From NCBI GenBank assembly GCA_023954155.1, contig JAMLIO010000001.1, forward strand, positions 501,322 to 565,321: DNA of 64,000 nt, in the 5' to 3' direction. The DNA comes from Pseudobdellovibrionaceae bacterium (GTDB taxonomy: Bacteria > Bdellovibrionota > Bdellovibrionia > Bdellovibrionales > UBA1609). The notes under the pieces are model-generated. The model worked only from the letters and a program-made list of their open reading frames with translations, did no database searches and was not told the origin of the DNA. A program made the translations under genes and the position numbers. Positions 8,291-16,629 of this stretch are shown piece by piece (the stretch's first letter is position 1; each line of letters begins with the position of its first letter).

Positions 8291-8453
8291 GTTCAAAGAT
8301 ATTTATGTATAATAAGTCCTAAGGGCCATGTCCATCAAAAAAGCGAAGGCTTTCAGGCTCATACCATAGCCGAACGAAAGGCCTGATTTGGCTTAGGGAA
8401 TACAAGCCTTACAGTAAATCGGTGTAATATGGTAACAGCTCTTGGAGGTTTTT

Positions 8454-9965
8454 ATGCGATGGCTGGTGATTATAGTAAGTCTTTTATGTATGCAAAACGC
8501 TTGGGCTTTTGAGACTGTGCAACATAATGATTTACCCAAGCTTACGACTTTTGAGCTAGCAAGCATGGTAACCCAGCTATCTGAGGTTTTACAGGGCTTT
8601 GAAACAGCACAAATTAAACCGACTTCTAAAATGAAGGGCTATAATTGTACACAGGCGGGGTGGCTTTTTAAATCTGAAGGTGGCACTTGTATCTCGTCTA
8701 TGAATCGCCAAAAATGTCCAGCTAGACAGGTTCGATGCGCCAGTTGGACTGGAGCTGGGGATGTTTGTGTAACCACTCAACAAGCACTAAAACAGTGTAT
8801 TGCAAAGTCTTCGTCTAAGGAAAAAGGCTCATTTTTTCGATCACCCTACGCCAGTGGCGACTGGTATCGTATGCATGAGTTTGCGCATCAACTGTGTCAA
8901 AAGAATACTAAAAATAAAATATGCAAAAACTATTTTAGTTTAAACAAACAGTTACTAAGCAAAACCAAAACAAGAACTTGGGAAGCGAAAACTAATGCAT
9001 TAAAAAAAAGAAATAAAACATCTCTGAGATGGCTTAGTTATTTTATGCAAAAGGCTTATGCGCAGCAGATTTGTACATATTCAGAAGATGAGGCTGTCTT
9101 TTATAAAAAGGATGGAAGTAAAATTTATTTTCACATGGCCACACACCAAATTCCAGGTGAGGGGGGGATTGGTTTCATATTTGATTTTTTAGGCGCTAAT
9201 CCTAATGCGGGAAAACAAGAAATAGAAGATTTTTTAAGACAAAAAATAAATCAGAACAAAGACCTTTTGGAGCGTTTTGATCAAGACCGTGCGCGCATAT
9301 TAGAGTTACACAAAACGGGTAAAATTGACTGGGTGGCTTTAGAAATGCTTCCCGATGAATTCCAGATGTCTCATTTGGGACAGTGGGAAGATGGTGTGGA
9401 TTCCCTTTGGATGGATTTGCAAGCTAAAGGTGTATCTAAGCAACTATATGACCGTACGATATCTTATGGGTTTGGCCCTATTATTGACGATTATCTGTAT
9501 GGCAACCAGAGTTCCTGGGATAAAAACATACAAATGGTAGGATTTGATTCTAGTTTTATTAAAAGCTGGGACGCTTCGTTCGAAGAGGCAAACTACATTG
9601 GCAGAATATTAATGAATAGTCCGAACCTTGAGCCTAAGCACATACGGGCAATTAGTGAATTTGCAGGTAAGATCTCACCTCAAAATATTCCAAGCCTAGA
9701 TGAAATACAAAAATTTGTTCAAATAATGCCTACTGCAGAAAGAGAAAAAATATCAATTTATTTTCATAAGTTAAAAACAGCGAATGAGATAGGTAACATG
9801 AGAGATGTGTATGCGGCCCAAAATTTATTAACAAAAAAAGGTAATGGTTTTTTGGTAATGGGAGACGCACATAAAATAAACTTAGTGGCGCAACTTACAG
9901 AGCAATGTCAAGAAGGGCATGGCACTGTAAGAAATTCTGCGCCAACACCTGATGCTGTAGAATAA
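8454..9965 (+). CDS. Secreted protein with TraB/GumN-like C-terminus, function unknown
   Basis: The product is 503 aa. ATG 8454 is preferred over TTG 8442 because GGAGG at 8444-8448 precedes it and it opens a signal peptide MRWLVIIVSLLCMQNAWA. The first ~200 residues are cysteine-rich and include HEFAHQLC. A second part starts FYKKDGSKIYFHMATHQIPGEGG. The C-terminal segment MRDVYAAQNLL...GFLVMGDAHKINLVAQL resembles the closing motif of TraB/GumN-type proteins (an R-N-like helix followed by a GxxH strand). That similarity is by eye and weak. Likely periplasmic or exported. Confidence 0.6.
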   Translation: MRWLVIIVSLLCMQNAWAFETVQHNDLPKLTTFELASMVTQLSEVLQGFETAQIKPTSKMKGYNCTQAGWLFKSEGGTCISSMNRQKCPARQVRCASWTGAGDVCVTTQQALKQCIAKSSSKEKGSFFRSPYASGDWYRMHEFAHQLCQKNTKNKICKNYFSLNKQLLSKTKTRTWEAKTNALKKRNKTSLRWLSYFMQKAYAQQICTYSEDEAVFYKKDGSKIYFHMATHQIPGEGGIGFIFDFLGANPNAGKQEIEDFLRQKINQNKDLLERFDQDRARILELHKTGKIDWVALEMLPDEFQMSHLGQWEDGVDSLWMDLQAKGVSKQLYDRTISYGFGPIIDDYLYGNQSSWDKNIQMVGFDSSFIKSWDASFEEANYIGRILMNSPNLEPKHIRAISEFAGKISPQNIPSLDEIQKFVQIMPTAEREKISIYFHKLKTANEIGNMRDVYAAQNLLTKKGNGFLVMGDAHKINLVAQLTEQCQEGHGTVRNSAPTPDAVE

Positions 9966-10022
9966 AACGTAGATGTTTTTTTTATGAAAGCATAAGTGCT
10001 GGAGTCTGAAAATTTGAATAAT

Positions 10023-10622
10023 TTAGCTCTCAGATCTTAAAGCCTCACGCGCACTATCTAGACCTCGCATGGTTTCTATAAATCCTAAAATCTTAGTGTG
10101 TGAAGTAAGGTCCACTTTGATCGCAGGAGCCCAACGCAGAATATTAAATAGGTAAATGTCTGCGATTGATAAAGTATCACCTAAAAGAAATTTTTGTTTT
10201 TCAAAGATAGAATTGACATAAGTTAAGCGACTTTGCAGTTGAGAGTGTATGCTTTTAATACCCTCTTCGTTAAAGCGGTAAGCATGAAACAAACTACCGA
10301 AGCCTTTGTGCATTTCTGTGGCGACAAAGCTTAGCATCTGTAAGGCCTGATAGTAGTTAGGTTCTTCTGGTTTGGGGAAAAGATTCTTTTCGGGCGACTG
10401 ATCTGCGATCCATCTTAAAATTACGTTTGCCTCAGTTAATAATGTATTATCGTTTAGTTTTAAAGCGGGGACATATCCATTGGGGTTCACATCAAGGTAG
10501 TGACCTTCGGTGGTTTCTTTGGTTTTAAGATCGACCTTCACCATATCAAATTTAAGATCAGCTTCACGTAAAGCAATGTTCACGGACAAAGAACATGCGC
10601 CTGGAGAGTAGTACAATTTCAT
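10023..10622 (-). CDS. gst: Glutathione S-transferase, beta-class type
   Basis: The product is 199 aa, normal for the family. The N-terminal thioredoxin fold begins MKLYYSPGACSLS, with Cys10 at the beta-class catalytic position. The cis-Pro GYVPAL and the glutathione-binding LTEANVILRWIAD follow. The C-terminal all-helical domain includes LGDTLSIADIYLFNI. It catalyses glutathione conjugation or thiol transfer in the cytosol. A strong AAGGAGG lies just upstream of the ATG. It stands alone on the minus strand, convergent with the preceding gene. Confidence 0.9.
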   Translation of the reverse strand: MKLYYSPGACSLSVNIALREADLKFDMVKVDLKTKETTEGHYLDVNPNGYVPALKLNDNTLLTEANVILRWIADQSPEKNLFPKPEEPNYYQALQMLSFVATEMHKGFGSLFHAYRFNEEGIKSIHSQLQSRLTYVNSIFEKQKFLLGDTLSIADIYLFNILRWAPAIKVDLTSHTKILGFIETMRGLDSAREALRSES

Positions 10623-10935
10623 AAAGTTCCTCCTTAATTAGGTTATTGTAGTTTATGTTTGGCCTATAACATTCTTATTGGCAAGGGTATGGCGTGGGCA
10701 AAAGCTAAAATGTCTTATTTAAAACACAAAAATTTCTTAAAACATAAAATTAACAGTGAACCAAGGGTAATGCTGCTGCTTTTCCTATACAGAATTGTAA
10801 TAGGCAAAAAAGCACGCACATAATTTAAGCATTCCCATTTAATTATCAGAATGGGTGACAAAATCCCGAAAACCCCCCTCAATATTGAAAAATACCCCAT
10901 TTGTAGTAACAAAATTTTACTGAAGGGGGAGGCAG
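10623..10935. other. AT-rich gene-free stretch
   Basis: No convincing frame is seen. A stretch rich in stop codons runs from the GST promoter to a strong purine-rich ribosome binding site (about 10922-10932) that serves the frameshifted gene starting at 10936. It may hold decayed 5' sequence of that gene, since the remnant lacks a signal peptide. Confidence 0.35.
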
Positions 10936-11375
10936 ATGTTGGGGGCATTGTGGTCAGACCTATTCACAAAGACTGTTGAACGAGGTGCTAAGGTTATTTT
11001 GTGTGGGATTCTAAAGGAAGACCTGCGGTTAAAAAAAATCCACGCCGCTGTTACAGTTGTCACTCTGGGGGCCGCCCCATTCATACTAGCATACCCACCA
11101 GAGACATTTGGCCCTTTATTCATCCCAACGATATTGAAAACTCCAGGCAGATGGAGCTGGTTTTATCCAAGCTTAATCGTGATTTTCAGTTTAGACTTAT
11201 GGAAAACAAAGAGTTCCCTCGTTGGTGGGTGGATTTGCTAAGTTTAAATGTTCGACCCAATAACTACGAACTCAGTGCCGAAACCCTAAAGGCTTTGCAA
11301 GTGTGGTCTAGGGATTTAAGCTTAAATACACCTGTGCCTGAAAGAAGCTGGTTTGATTTCTTAGATTGGTTCTAG
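10936..11375 (+). pseudogene. Frameshifted CxxCH protein remnant
   Basis: GAAGGGGGAGG precedes ATG 10936, which reads LWSDLFTKTVERGAKVI and then leaves frame at the T4 run 10997-11000. Adding one T joins it to the frame that reads FVWDSKGRP, a haem-binding-type CYSCH motif followed by SGGRPIH and IWPFI, ending WFDFLDWF at 11375. The CxxCH plus RPI...WP pattern resembles the C-terminal part of larger secreted cytochrome-like proteins. No signal peptide remains, so the relic is probably also 5'-truncated. One indel separates it from a ~146-aa protein. Confidence 0.55.
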
Positions 11376-11378
11376 GGC

Positions 11379-12200
11379 TTATCTCGTTGTCTTCAAAGCT
11401 TGATAGTTAGAGATTTTAGTTAGAGCCCCTTTGGTGTCGCCTTCGACGATATTCTGCTTTAAAGCCTCTAACACTTCGGGGGTCTTGATTAGAAACTTAT
11501 GTAGTCTTTTTTTAAGTTTAGCTTCGCGTTTAGCACTTTCAAAATCTTTAGGCTTAATTTTAAATCCTTGCTGACGAAGCTCTTCGGCTAAATAAAATTG
11601 CATGTAAGGTTTAAAAGATTTTCCGCTTAAGTCCATTTCAAAAAACAAAATTTGCACGGCACTTCGTAGGGGAAGATCGCGCAATTCTAAAATATTCTGT
11701 GGCCAGTGGGTTGAAAATCGCCACAGAGGAGTCGGCACATCGGGCGTCCACGCATGTCCTTGATCTATAAGACGTTGTATGAGTTGGTAATCAAATCTAG
11801 TAGCGGTGATAGTTTCCACCACACGAATAGGCACAAGCAAATTTTTCTTTTGTGAGAACATATTTACAAAGCGCAAAAGAGTATGGTGGCTGTCTACCAT
11901 GAGGTAACGAGAGCCTTCTGGGGTTTGGACCTCCACAACGGGGATGTTTTTGTTCAAAATAAAGGCCTGTGGTGTTTCTATAGTTTTAATGGGACGTTTG
12001 AAGTCATACTTCTCAACGATATGTTGACCAAAATGAGTCTGCCCAGGAATCAGTTGATCCCATGGCACAGTAGGACCCAAAGGTTCAGACTGGACGGTTT
12101 CCTGAGACAAAAATCTGCGACATAGGTTGGCCTGAGCACTTGGGAAAAACCCAAGATACACCACCAATATCAAAAAACTCATTAAGCTAAGTCGACGCAA
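11379..12200 (-). CDS. Exported ParB-like (ParBc_2-type) protein
   Basis: The product is 273 aa with a signal peptide ending FPSAQA. The middle region reads VDSHHTLLRFVNMF, the counterpart of the DGHHR-type motif in the putative ParB-like nuclease family (PF08857), followed by WPQNILELRDLPLRSAVQ. The basic C-terminal third is helical. Members of this family are secreted and their biochemical role is unproven. It converges with the frameshifted CxxCH gene three bases away. Confidence 0.65.
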   Translation of the reverse strand: MRRLSLMSFLILVVYLGFFPSAQANLCRRFLSQETVQSEPLGPTVPWDQLIPGQTHFGQHIVEKYDFKRPIKTIETPQAFILNKNIPVVEVQTPEGSRYLMVDSHHTLLRFVNMFSQKKNLLVPIRVVETITATRFDYQLIQRLIDQGHAWTPDVPTPLWRFSTHWPQNILELRDLPLRSAVQILFFEMDLSGKSFKPYMQFYLAEELRQQGFKIKPKDFESAKREAKLKKRLHKFLIKTPEVLEALKQNIVEGDTKGALTKISNYQALKTTR

Positions 12201-12323
12201 AAACCTTGTCCTTATTTTGAGACATTGTTCATATACGATTTAAGAAATGACTTTAAGAATTTTTCCAGATTTTAAAGTAAATACAGGGTGAAATGCACTC
12301 AGAACAAATCTCTGTACCAATGT

Positions 12324-14135
12324 TTAGACTAAGGCCACTTCTTTTTCTTCCTGCTGAGATCTCCACATCGCAGCATAGGTGCCATTTTTAGAAAGCAGAT
12401 CAAAATGGCGACCTCTTTCAATAATAGTTCCATTTTGTAGTACGATGATTTCATCCGCGTACACAACAGTTGAAAGACGATGGGCGATGATCAGCGTAGT
12501 GCGCTTTTCCGAAACTTTCTTAAGAGCCTCTTGAATTTCGCGTTCATTGTGCGTGTCCAAAGAGGACGTGGCCTCATCAAAAAGCAAAATGGGTGGATTT
12601 TTTAAAATGGTTCGGGCAATGGCAACTCGTTGTTTTTCACCACCAGAAAGTTTTAAACCTCTTTCTCCTACAGGTGTATCGTACTGTTGAGGAAGACCCA
12701 TAACAAAGTCATGAATGTTAGCGAGCTTTGCCGCATGAACCATCTCTTCATGAGAGGCAGAAGGTCTTCCGTAGGAAATGTTATAACCAATGCTGTCGTT
12801 AAACAAAACAGTGTCCTGAGGCACAACGCCAATGTGTGAGCGCAATGACTCTTGGGTGACGTCTCGAATGTCGGTGCCACTCACTCTAACGTGCCCCGCG
12901 CTTACATCATAGAAGCGAAAAAGTAGACGAGAAATGGTGGATTTACCTGCACCACTTGAGCCCACGATAGCCAGCGTTTTTCCAGAGTCTACTTTAAAAT
13001 CAATGCCCTTTAGGATTTCTCGATCGGAGTTATAACCAAAACGCACGTTTTGAAACTCCACCGTACTGGCATCAGACGCTAAAACCTGAGCATCGGGTTT
13101 GTCTGCCACAGAAGCATGCACCTCAGTGATCTCAAACATCTTTTCCATGTCTACTAAACTGTTTTTGATTTCTCGGTACACAAAACCTAAAAATCCTAAA
13201 GGTAAATACAGTTGAATAAGGTAAGCGTTGATCAGAACAAAATCTCCTACTGTGATCTTTCCTGCGACAACGTCTTGCCCTGCAAAGATCATTAAACTTA
13301 AAAGACCTGCTCCAATAATACTAGCTTGGGTGACATTAAGGGCGGATAAACTGTACTGGCTTTTGATGGCGGCATTCTCGTATCCCAGTAAAGATTTATT
13401 AAAGCGATGGTGTTCGTGCTTTTCATTGCCAAAGTACTTTACGGTTTCAAAATTAAGTAAACTGTCCACAGCTTTGATATTTGCATTGGTCTCTTCTTCT
13501 AACATTTGTTTGCGATATTTAAGCCGCCACTCGGTAATGACGAGAGTTAAAAATATATAAAGTGCTATGGTTGAGAATGTGATCAGCGAATACCTAAAGT
13601 CGTATCTGTAAAGCAAAACTCCCGTCACCAAAAAGATTTCAAAAAGGGTTGGGATAATATTAAAGGTCATAAAGTCGAGCAGGAACTGTATCCCGCGAGT
13701 TCCTCTTTCGATCACCCGCGATAGACCACCTGTTTGCCTTGCAAGATGAAAATCTAAAGACAGAGCATGAAGATGTTTAAAAGTATTTAGGGCAATGATT
13801 CTCTGGGCATGTTGCTCGACTTTAATAAAAAGCAAATCACGAAATTCTCCAAAGAGCTGTACGGTCACGCTAGCAATACCGTAAGCGAGGATCACTCCTA
13901 GAGGCAGAGTCAATAAGGCTTGTCCCACAGACAGATGATCTACGGCTTGTTTTAGCAAGAAGGGGACATAGACATTTATAAGTTTAGCGCAGATTAAAAA
14001 ACAGACCGCCAGCAGAACACGAATCTTAAGGTCCATCCTACCTTTGGGCCAAAGATAGAAACCTAAGGTTTTGATTGTTTTGAAATGATTTGATTTTTGT
14101 GAGGATTTTGTTAGCGAGATGTTTGTCGATGACAT
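12324..14135 (-). CDS. ABC exporter, Atm1/HMT-type half transporter
   Basis: The product is 603 aa, a fused membrane-ATPase half transporter. Residues ~30-330 form a six-helix ABC exporter domain. The nucleotide-binding domain holds Walker A GSSGAGKST, Q-loop VPQDTVLF, signature LSGGEKQRVAIART, Walker B ILLFDEATSSLD and AHRLSTV. The membrane domain resembles the Atm1/HMT1 subfamily (VKYFGNEKHE), which exports glutathione- or sulfur-containing compounds or metals. AAAGGAGC precedes the ATG. The substrate cannot be read from the sequence. Confidence 0.85.
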   Translation of the reverse strand: MSSTNISLTKSSQKSNHFKTIKTLGFYLWPKGRMDLKIRVLLAVCFLICAKLINVYVPFLLKQAVDHLSVGQALLTLPLGVILAYGIASVTVQLFGEFRDLLFIKVEQHAQRIIALNTFKHLHALSLDFHLARQTGGLSRVIERGTRGIQFLLDFMTFNIIPTLFEIFLVTGVLLYRYDFRYSLITFSTIALYIFLTLVITEWRLKYRKQMLEEETNANIKAVDSLLNFETVKYFGNEKHEHHRFNKSLLGYENAAIKSQYSLSALNVTQASIIGAGLLSLMIFAGQDVVAGKITVGDFVLINAYLIQLYLPLGFLGFVYREIKNSLVDMEKMFEITEVHASVADKPDAQVLASDASTVEFQNVRFGYNSDREILKGIDFKVDSGKTLAIVGSSGAGKSTISRLLFRFYDVSAGHVRVSGTDIRDVTQESLRSHIGVVPQDTVLFNDSIGYNISYGRPSASHEEMVHAAKLANIHDFVMGLPQQYDTPVGERGLKLSGGEKQRVAIARTILKNPPILLFDEATSSLDTHNEREIQEALKKVSEKRTTLIIAHRLSTVVYADEIIVLQNGTIIERGRHFDLLSKNGTYAAMWRSQQEEKEVALV

Positions 14136-14293
14136 AAAGCTCCTTTAAAGAAAACAAGATTATCAATAAGAGTGTAGTGGTCAAGCCAAACTGTGACTTT
14201 ATTACATGGTCATAGAAAACGAATTGGCTATTGAAATGTGTTCATTTAGTTCTCTGGGTGTTTGTTAAACTAAAATCTAAAACAGGGGGATAT

Positions 14294-15040
14294 ATGAGAT
14301 TTACGCTCTTTACATCATTTCTTTTATCGTTTGTGTTCTTGCCATTTGCGCACGCGGAGCAGCTGGATGCTACTAAAGCCACTCCATATAGCGTTTACCA
14401 AAACGCCACTGAATCTGAAAAAGCTCAAATCCTTGAAAGCTTTCAAACTTGGGCCAAGGACAGCTACTGGACAGAGGATCAGGCTAAGGCTTTGGTGTCT
14501 CTTGTCAGTAAAAACCCCGAAGTTTCGGGCCCAGATCTTTTAGAATCTTTAGATCAAGACATCTTGGATTGGTTCTATGGTTTGGACTCTTCAGAAACTG
14601 AGTCTTTAGTTCATCGCGTAGGATTGATCTCCTCAACTCCTAACGAAACAACATGTCGTAAATACACTTTATGTGTAGTGGTGAATATTTCTAAACAAAG
14701 ACTTTACGCCTATTACAATGGATCCACACTTGCGGGCGTGCATGACAAACCTGTTTCTACAGCAAGAAAAGGTAAAGTGACACCTACAGGACTTTTCAGC
14801 GTGGACGAGATTGCAGGCAAGAACAGACGTTCTGGAATCTACAACGGAGCCTACATGGGCTACGCTATGCAATTTAAAGGCAATTACTTTATTCACGCGA
14901 CATCCACAGACAACTATTCCAAATTGGGTTCTAGAGCCTCTGCAGGTTGTGTAAGAGTCCGACTTGACGTGGCAGAAAAGCTAAATGGCCTTATGAGAAA
15001 AGTAGGCCGCTCTAACATTCGCGTTGTTGTAAAATACTAA
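14294..15040 (+). CDS. L,D-transpeptidase (YkuD domain)
   Basis: The product is 248 aa. ATG 14294 follows GGGGG and opens a signal peptide ending PFAHA. A helical region of ~100 residues precedes a YkuD domain that starts LCVVVNISKQRLYAYY. Its catalytic run is HATSTDNYS followed by SAGCVRV (His, Ser, Gly, Cys, Arg conserved). The enzyme forms or remodels 3-3 crosslinks or anchors proteins in periplasmic peptidoglycan. Confidence 0.9.
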   Translation: MRFTLFTSFLLSFVFLPFAHAEQLDATKATPYSVYQNATESEKAQILESFQTWAKDSYWTEDQAKALVSLVSKNPEVSGPDLLESLDQDILDWFYGLDSSETESLVHRVGLISSTPNETTCRKYTLCVVVNISKQRLYAYYNGSTLAGVHDKPVSTARKGKVTPTGLFSVDEIAGKNRRSGIYNGAYMGYAMQFKGNYFIHATSTDNYSKLGSRASAGCVRVRLDVAEKLNGLMRKVGRSNIRVVVKY

Positions 15041-15160
15041 TCGTTGTTACAACACACATTCTGCAATCGTGTGACTGTGCAGAAAAAGGAGATGTCACCC
15101 AAGATAGATACAAGTGGCATCTGGTCACTGTCCACAATCACAGAAATGAGATTTCAACAA

Positions 15161-15187
15161 AAGCCTCAAGCCTTGAGGCTTTTTTTA
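15161..15187. terminator. Bidirectional-type terminator between ldt and tadA
   Basis: A perfect palindrome AAGCCTCAAG-C-CTTGAGGCTT at 15161-15181 is followed by a T run to 15187. It lies between the convergent L,D-transpeptidase and tadA genes. Confidence 0.8.
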
Positions 15188-15619
15188 TTTACGAAGAGTT
15201 TTGAAAAAATCTTTTAAAATTTGCGAGCAAGCTTCTTCTAAAATTCCGCCCTGAGCTTCAAACCGATGGTTAAGGCGAGAGTCCTTCCCTAATTCATAAA
15301 GACTATGACAGTAACCCGATTTGGGATCAGAAGCCCCGTAGATCACCTGTTGCAAGCGACTGGCCCAAATGGCTCCTGTGCACATAGGGCAGGGTTCTAG
15401 GGTCACATACAGGGTGCAGCCTTCAAGCCTCCACGACCCCAGTTTTTGGTTAGCGGCTTCAATGGCTAGGATTTCGGCGTGACGGGTGGCCGTCTGTTGG
15501 CTTTCTTTGAGATTATAGCCTGTCCCCAAAACTTCACCCTGTGGGTCCACAATAAGGGCTCCTACAGGGACTTCGCCAAGGGCGGCGGCTTTCTGGGCAA
15601 GTTCAAGGGCCTGTTCCAT
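15185..15619 (-). CDS. tadA: tRNA-specific adenosine deaminase TadA
   Basis: The product is 144 aa from the first ATG. It converts A34 to inosine in tRNA-Arg(ACG). Zinc and catalytic motifs are HAE (TRHAEILAIEAA) and PCPMCTGAI. In-frame codons upstream of this ATG read ITTLNHEVF, which continues the family N-terminus (H-E-x-F-M-x-x-A-L). No ATG, GTG or TTG precedes it, but an ATA at 15646-15644 lies 5 nt after AAAGGAG (15657-15652). Translation may therefore start at a non-canonical AUA, giving 153 aa. The family call is certain; the start is not. Confidence 0.9.
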   Translation of the reverse strand: MEQALELAQKAAALGEVPVGALIVDPQGEVLGTGYNLKESQQTATRHAEILAIEAANQKLGSWRLEGCTLYVTLEPCPMCTGAIWASRLQQVIYGASDPKSGYCHSLYELGKDSRLNHRFEAQGGILEEACSQILKDFFKTLRK

Positions 15620-15769
15620 AAAAACTTCGTGATTTAAGGTAGTTATGGAATCTCCTTTCCTTGCCAGTCAGCATGGCTAAGGGGCCTAAAGGCTTGTCAA
15701 ACCACGGCCTGTTTGTTATTCAGATATATTCCTAATTATGGGAAAATACAAATAAAGGTGGTGATAGCT

Positions 15770-15973
15770 TTGGCTTTCGTCAGTATTCGAGATAACGAGG
15801 CTTTCGAAGGTGCGTTTAGACGCTTCAAAAAAGCTTGCGAAAAAGCAGGCATTCTTTCTGAAGTGAAAAAGCGTGAGTACTTTGAAAAACCAAGTGTGAG
15901 TGCAAAGAAAAAATCAATTGCCGCTCGCAAACGCCTAGTTAAGAAAATGAAAAAGTCAGACTACGGTCGTTAA
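15770..15973 (+). CDS. rpsU: 30S ribosomal protein S21
   Basis: The product is 67 aa, the usual S21 size: [26 protein letters not shown] in two segments, a basic C-terminus with [15 protein letters not shown] at 15770 is the chosen start, 8 nt after AAAGGTGG; it begins (M)AFVSI as in other S21 proteins. It heads the macromolecular synthesis cluster rpsU-yqeY-dnaG-rpoD. Confidence 0.9.
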   Translation: MAFVSIRDNEAFEGAFRRFKKACEKAGILSEVKKREYFEKPSVSAKKKSIAARKRLVKKMKKSDYGR

Positions 15974-15997
15974 TTTATTAACGGCTCACAAATCTTC

Positions 15998-16021
15998 AAG
16001 GGGACTTTTCGGAGTCCCCTT
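15998..16021 (+). terminator. Stem-loop after rpsU
   Basis: AAGGGGAC (15998-16005) pairs with GTCCCCTT (16014-16021) around a short loop. There is no long T run, so it may attenuate rather than end transcription into yqeY-dnaG-rpoD, or serve as an RNA-processing site. Confidence 0.55.
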
Positions 16022-16114
16022 AACTTAAAGATCGTAATTTGAAACACAAGCAGTAAAAGTAGGAAGCAGCAGGAACGAACGCCACCAGGTCTGCTACTGT
16101 AAGAAAGGGTTGCT

Positions 16115-16567
16115 ATGAGTCTTAAAGAAAAAATTTTAACAGATATTAAAGAAGCTATGAAAAATAAAGATACAGTCGTGCTGTCCACGCTGCGCTTTCT
16201 AAACTCTGCTATTAAAAATAAAGAGATTGAGCTTCGACCTAATGCCATCACCGATGAAGATGTTGTGGGTGTGATCAAAAAATCAGTCAAGCAAAGACAA
16301 GACTCTATCGAGCAGTATGAAAAAGCGGGTCGTCCAGAACTTGCCGACAACGAAAAGGCAGAACTTAAAATTTTAGAAACCTATCTGCCCGCACAACTGT
16401 CAGAAGATCAAATTGCTGTGATTGTGAGAGAAGCCATCTCAGCCACAGGAGCTTCAACCATGAAGGACATGGGTGGAGTTATGAGTTATGTTCGTGAGAA
16501 GACGGGTGGCAATGCAGACAACCGACTGGTAAGCCAAATCGTAAAGAACGCACTAGAACAGCCCTAG
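16115..16567 (+). CDS. yqeY: GatB/YqeY domain protein
   Basis: The product is 150 aa, full length for YqeY. The N-terminal helical domain includes STLRFLNSAIKNKEIE and KQRQDSIEQYEKAGR. The C-terminal part, LETYLPAQLSEDQI and MKDMGGVMSYV, matches the GatB tail-like domain. The family is thought to bind tRNA or aid amidotransfer, but no activity is established. It is placed between rpsU and dnaG, its usual neighbours. AAAGGG is at 16104-16109. Confidence 0.9.
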   Translation: MSLKEKILTDIKEAMKNKDTVVLSTLRFLNSAIKNKEIELRPNAITDEDVVGVIKKSVKQRQDSIEQYEKAGRPELADNEKAELKILETYLPAQLSEDQIAVIVREAISATGASTMKDMGGVMSYVREKTGGNADNRLVSQIVKNALEQP

Positions 16568-16629
16568 TCTTTAAGATTTAAACCTCAGTTCGTTTTCAAA
16601 AATTTAATATAAAACATTTCAAGGGGTGA

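Noticed and set aside
8126..8386. An 86-aa plus-strand frame across the tRNA-Ser gene
   Set aside because: It is the antisense reading of a clear tRNA cloverleaf.
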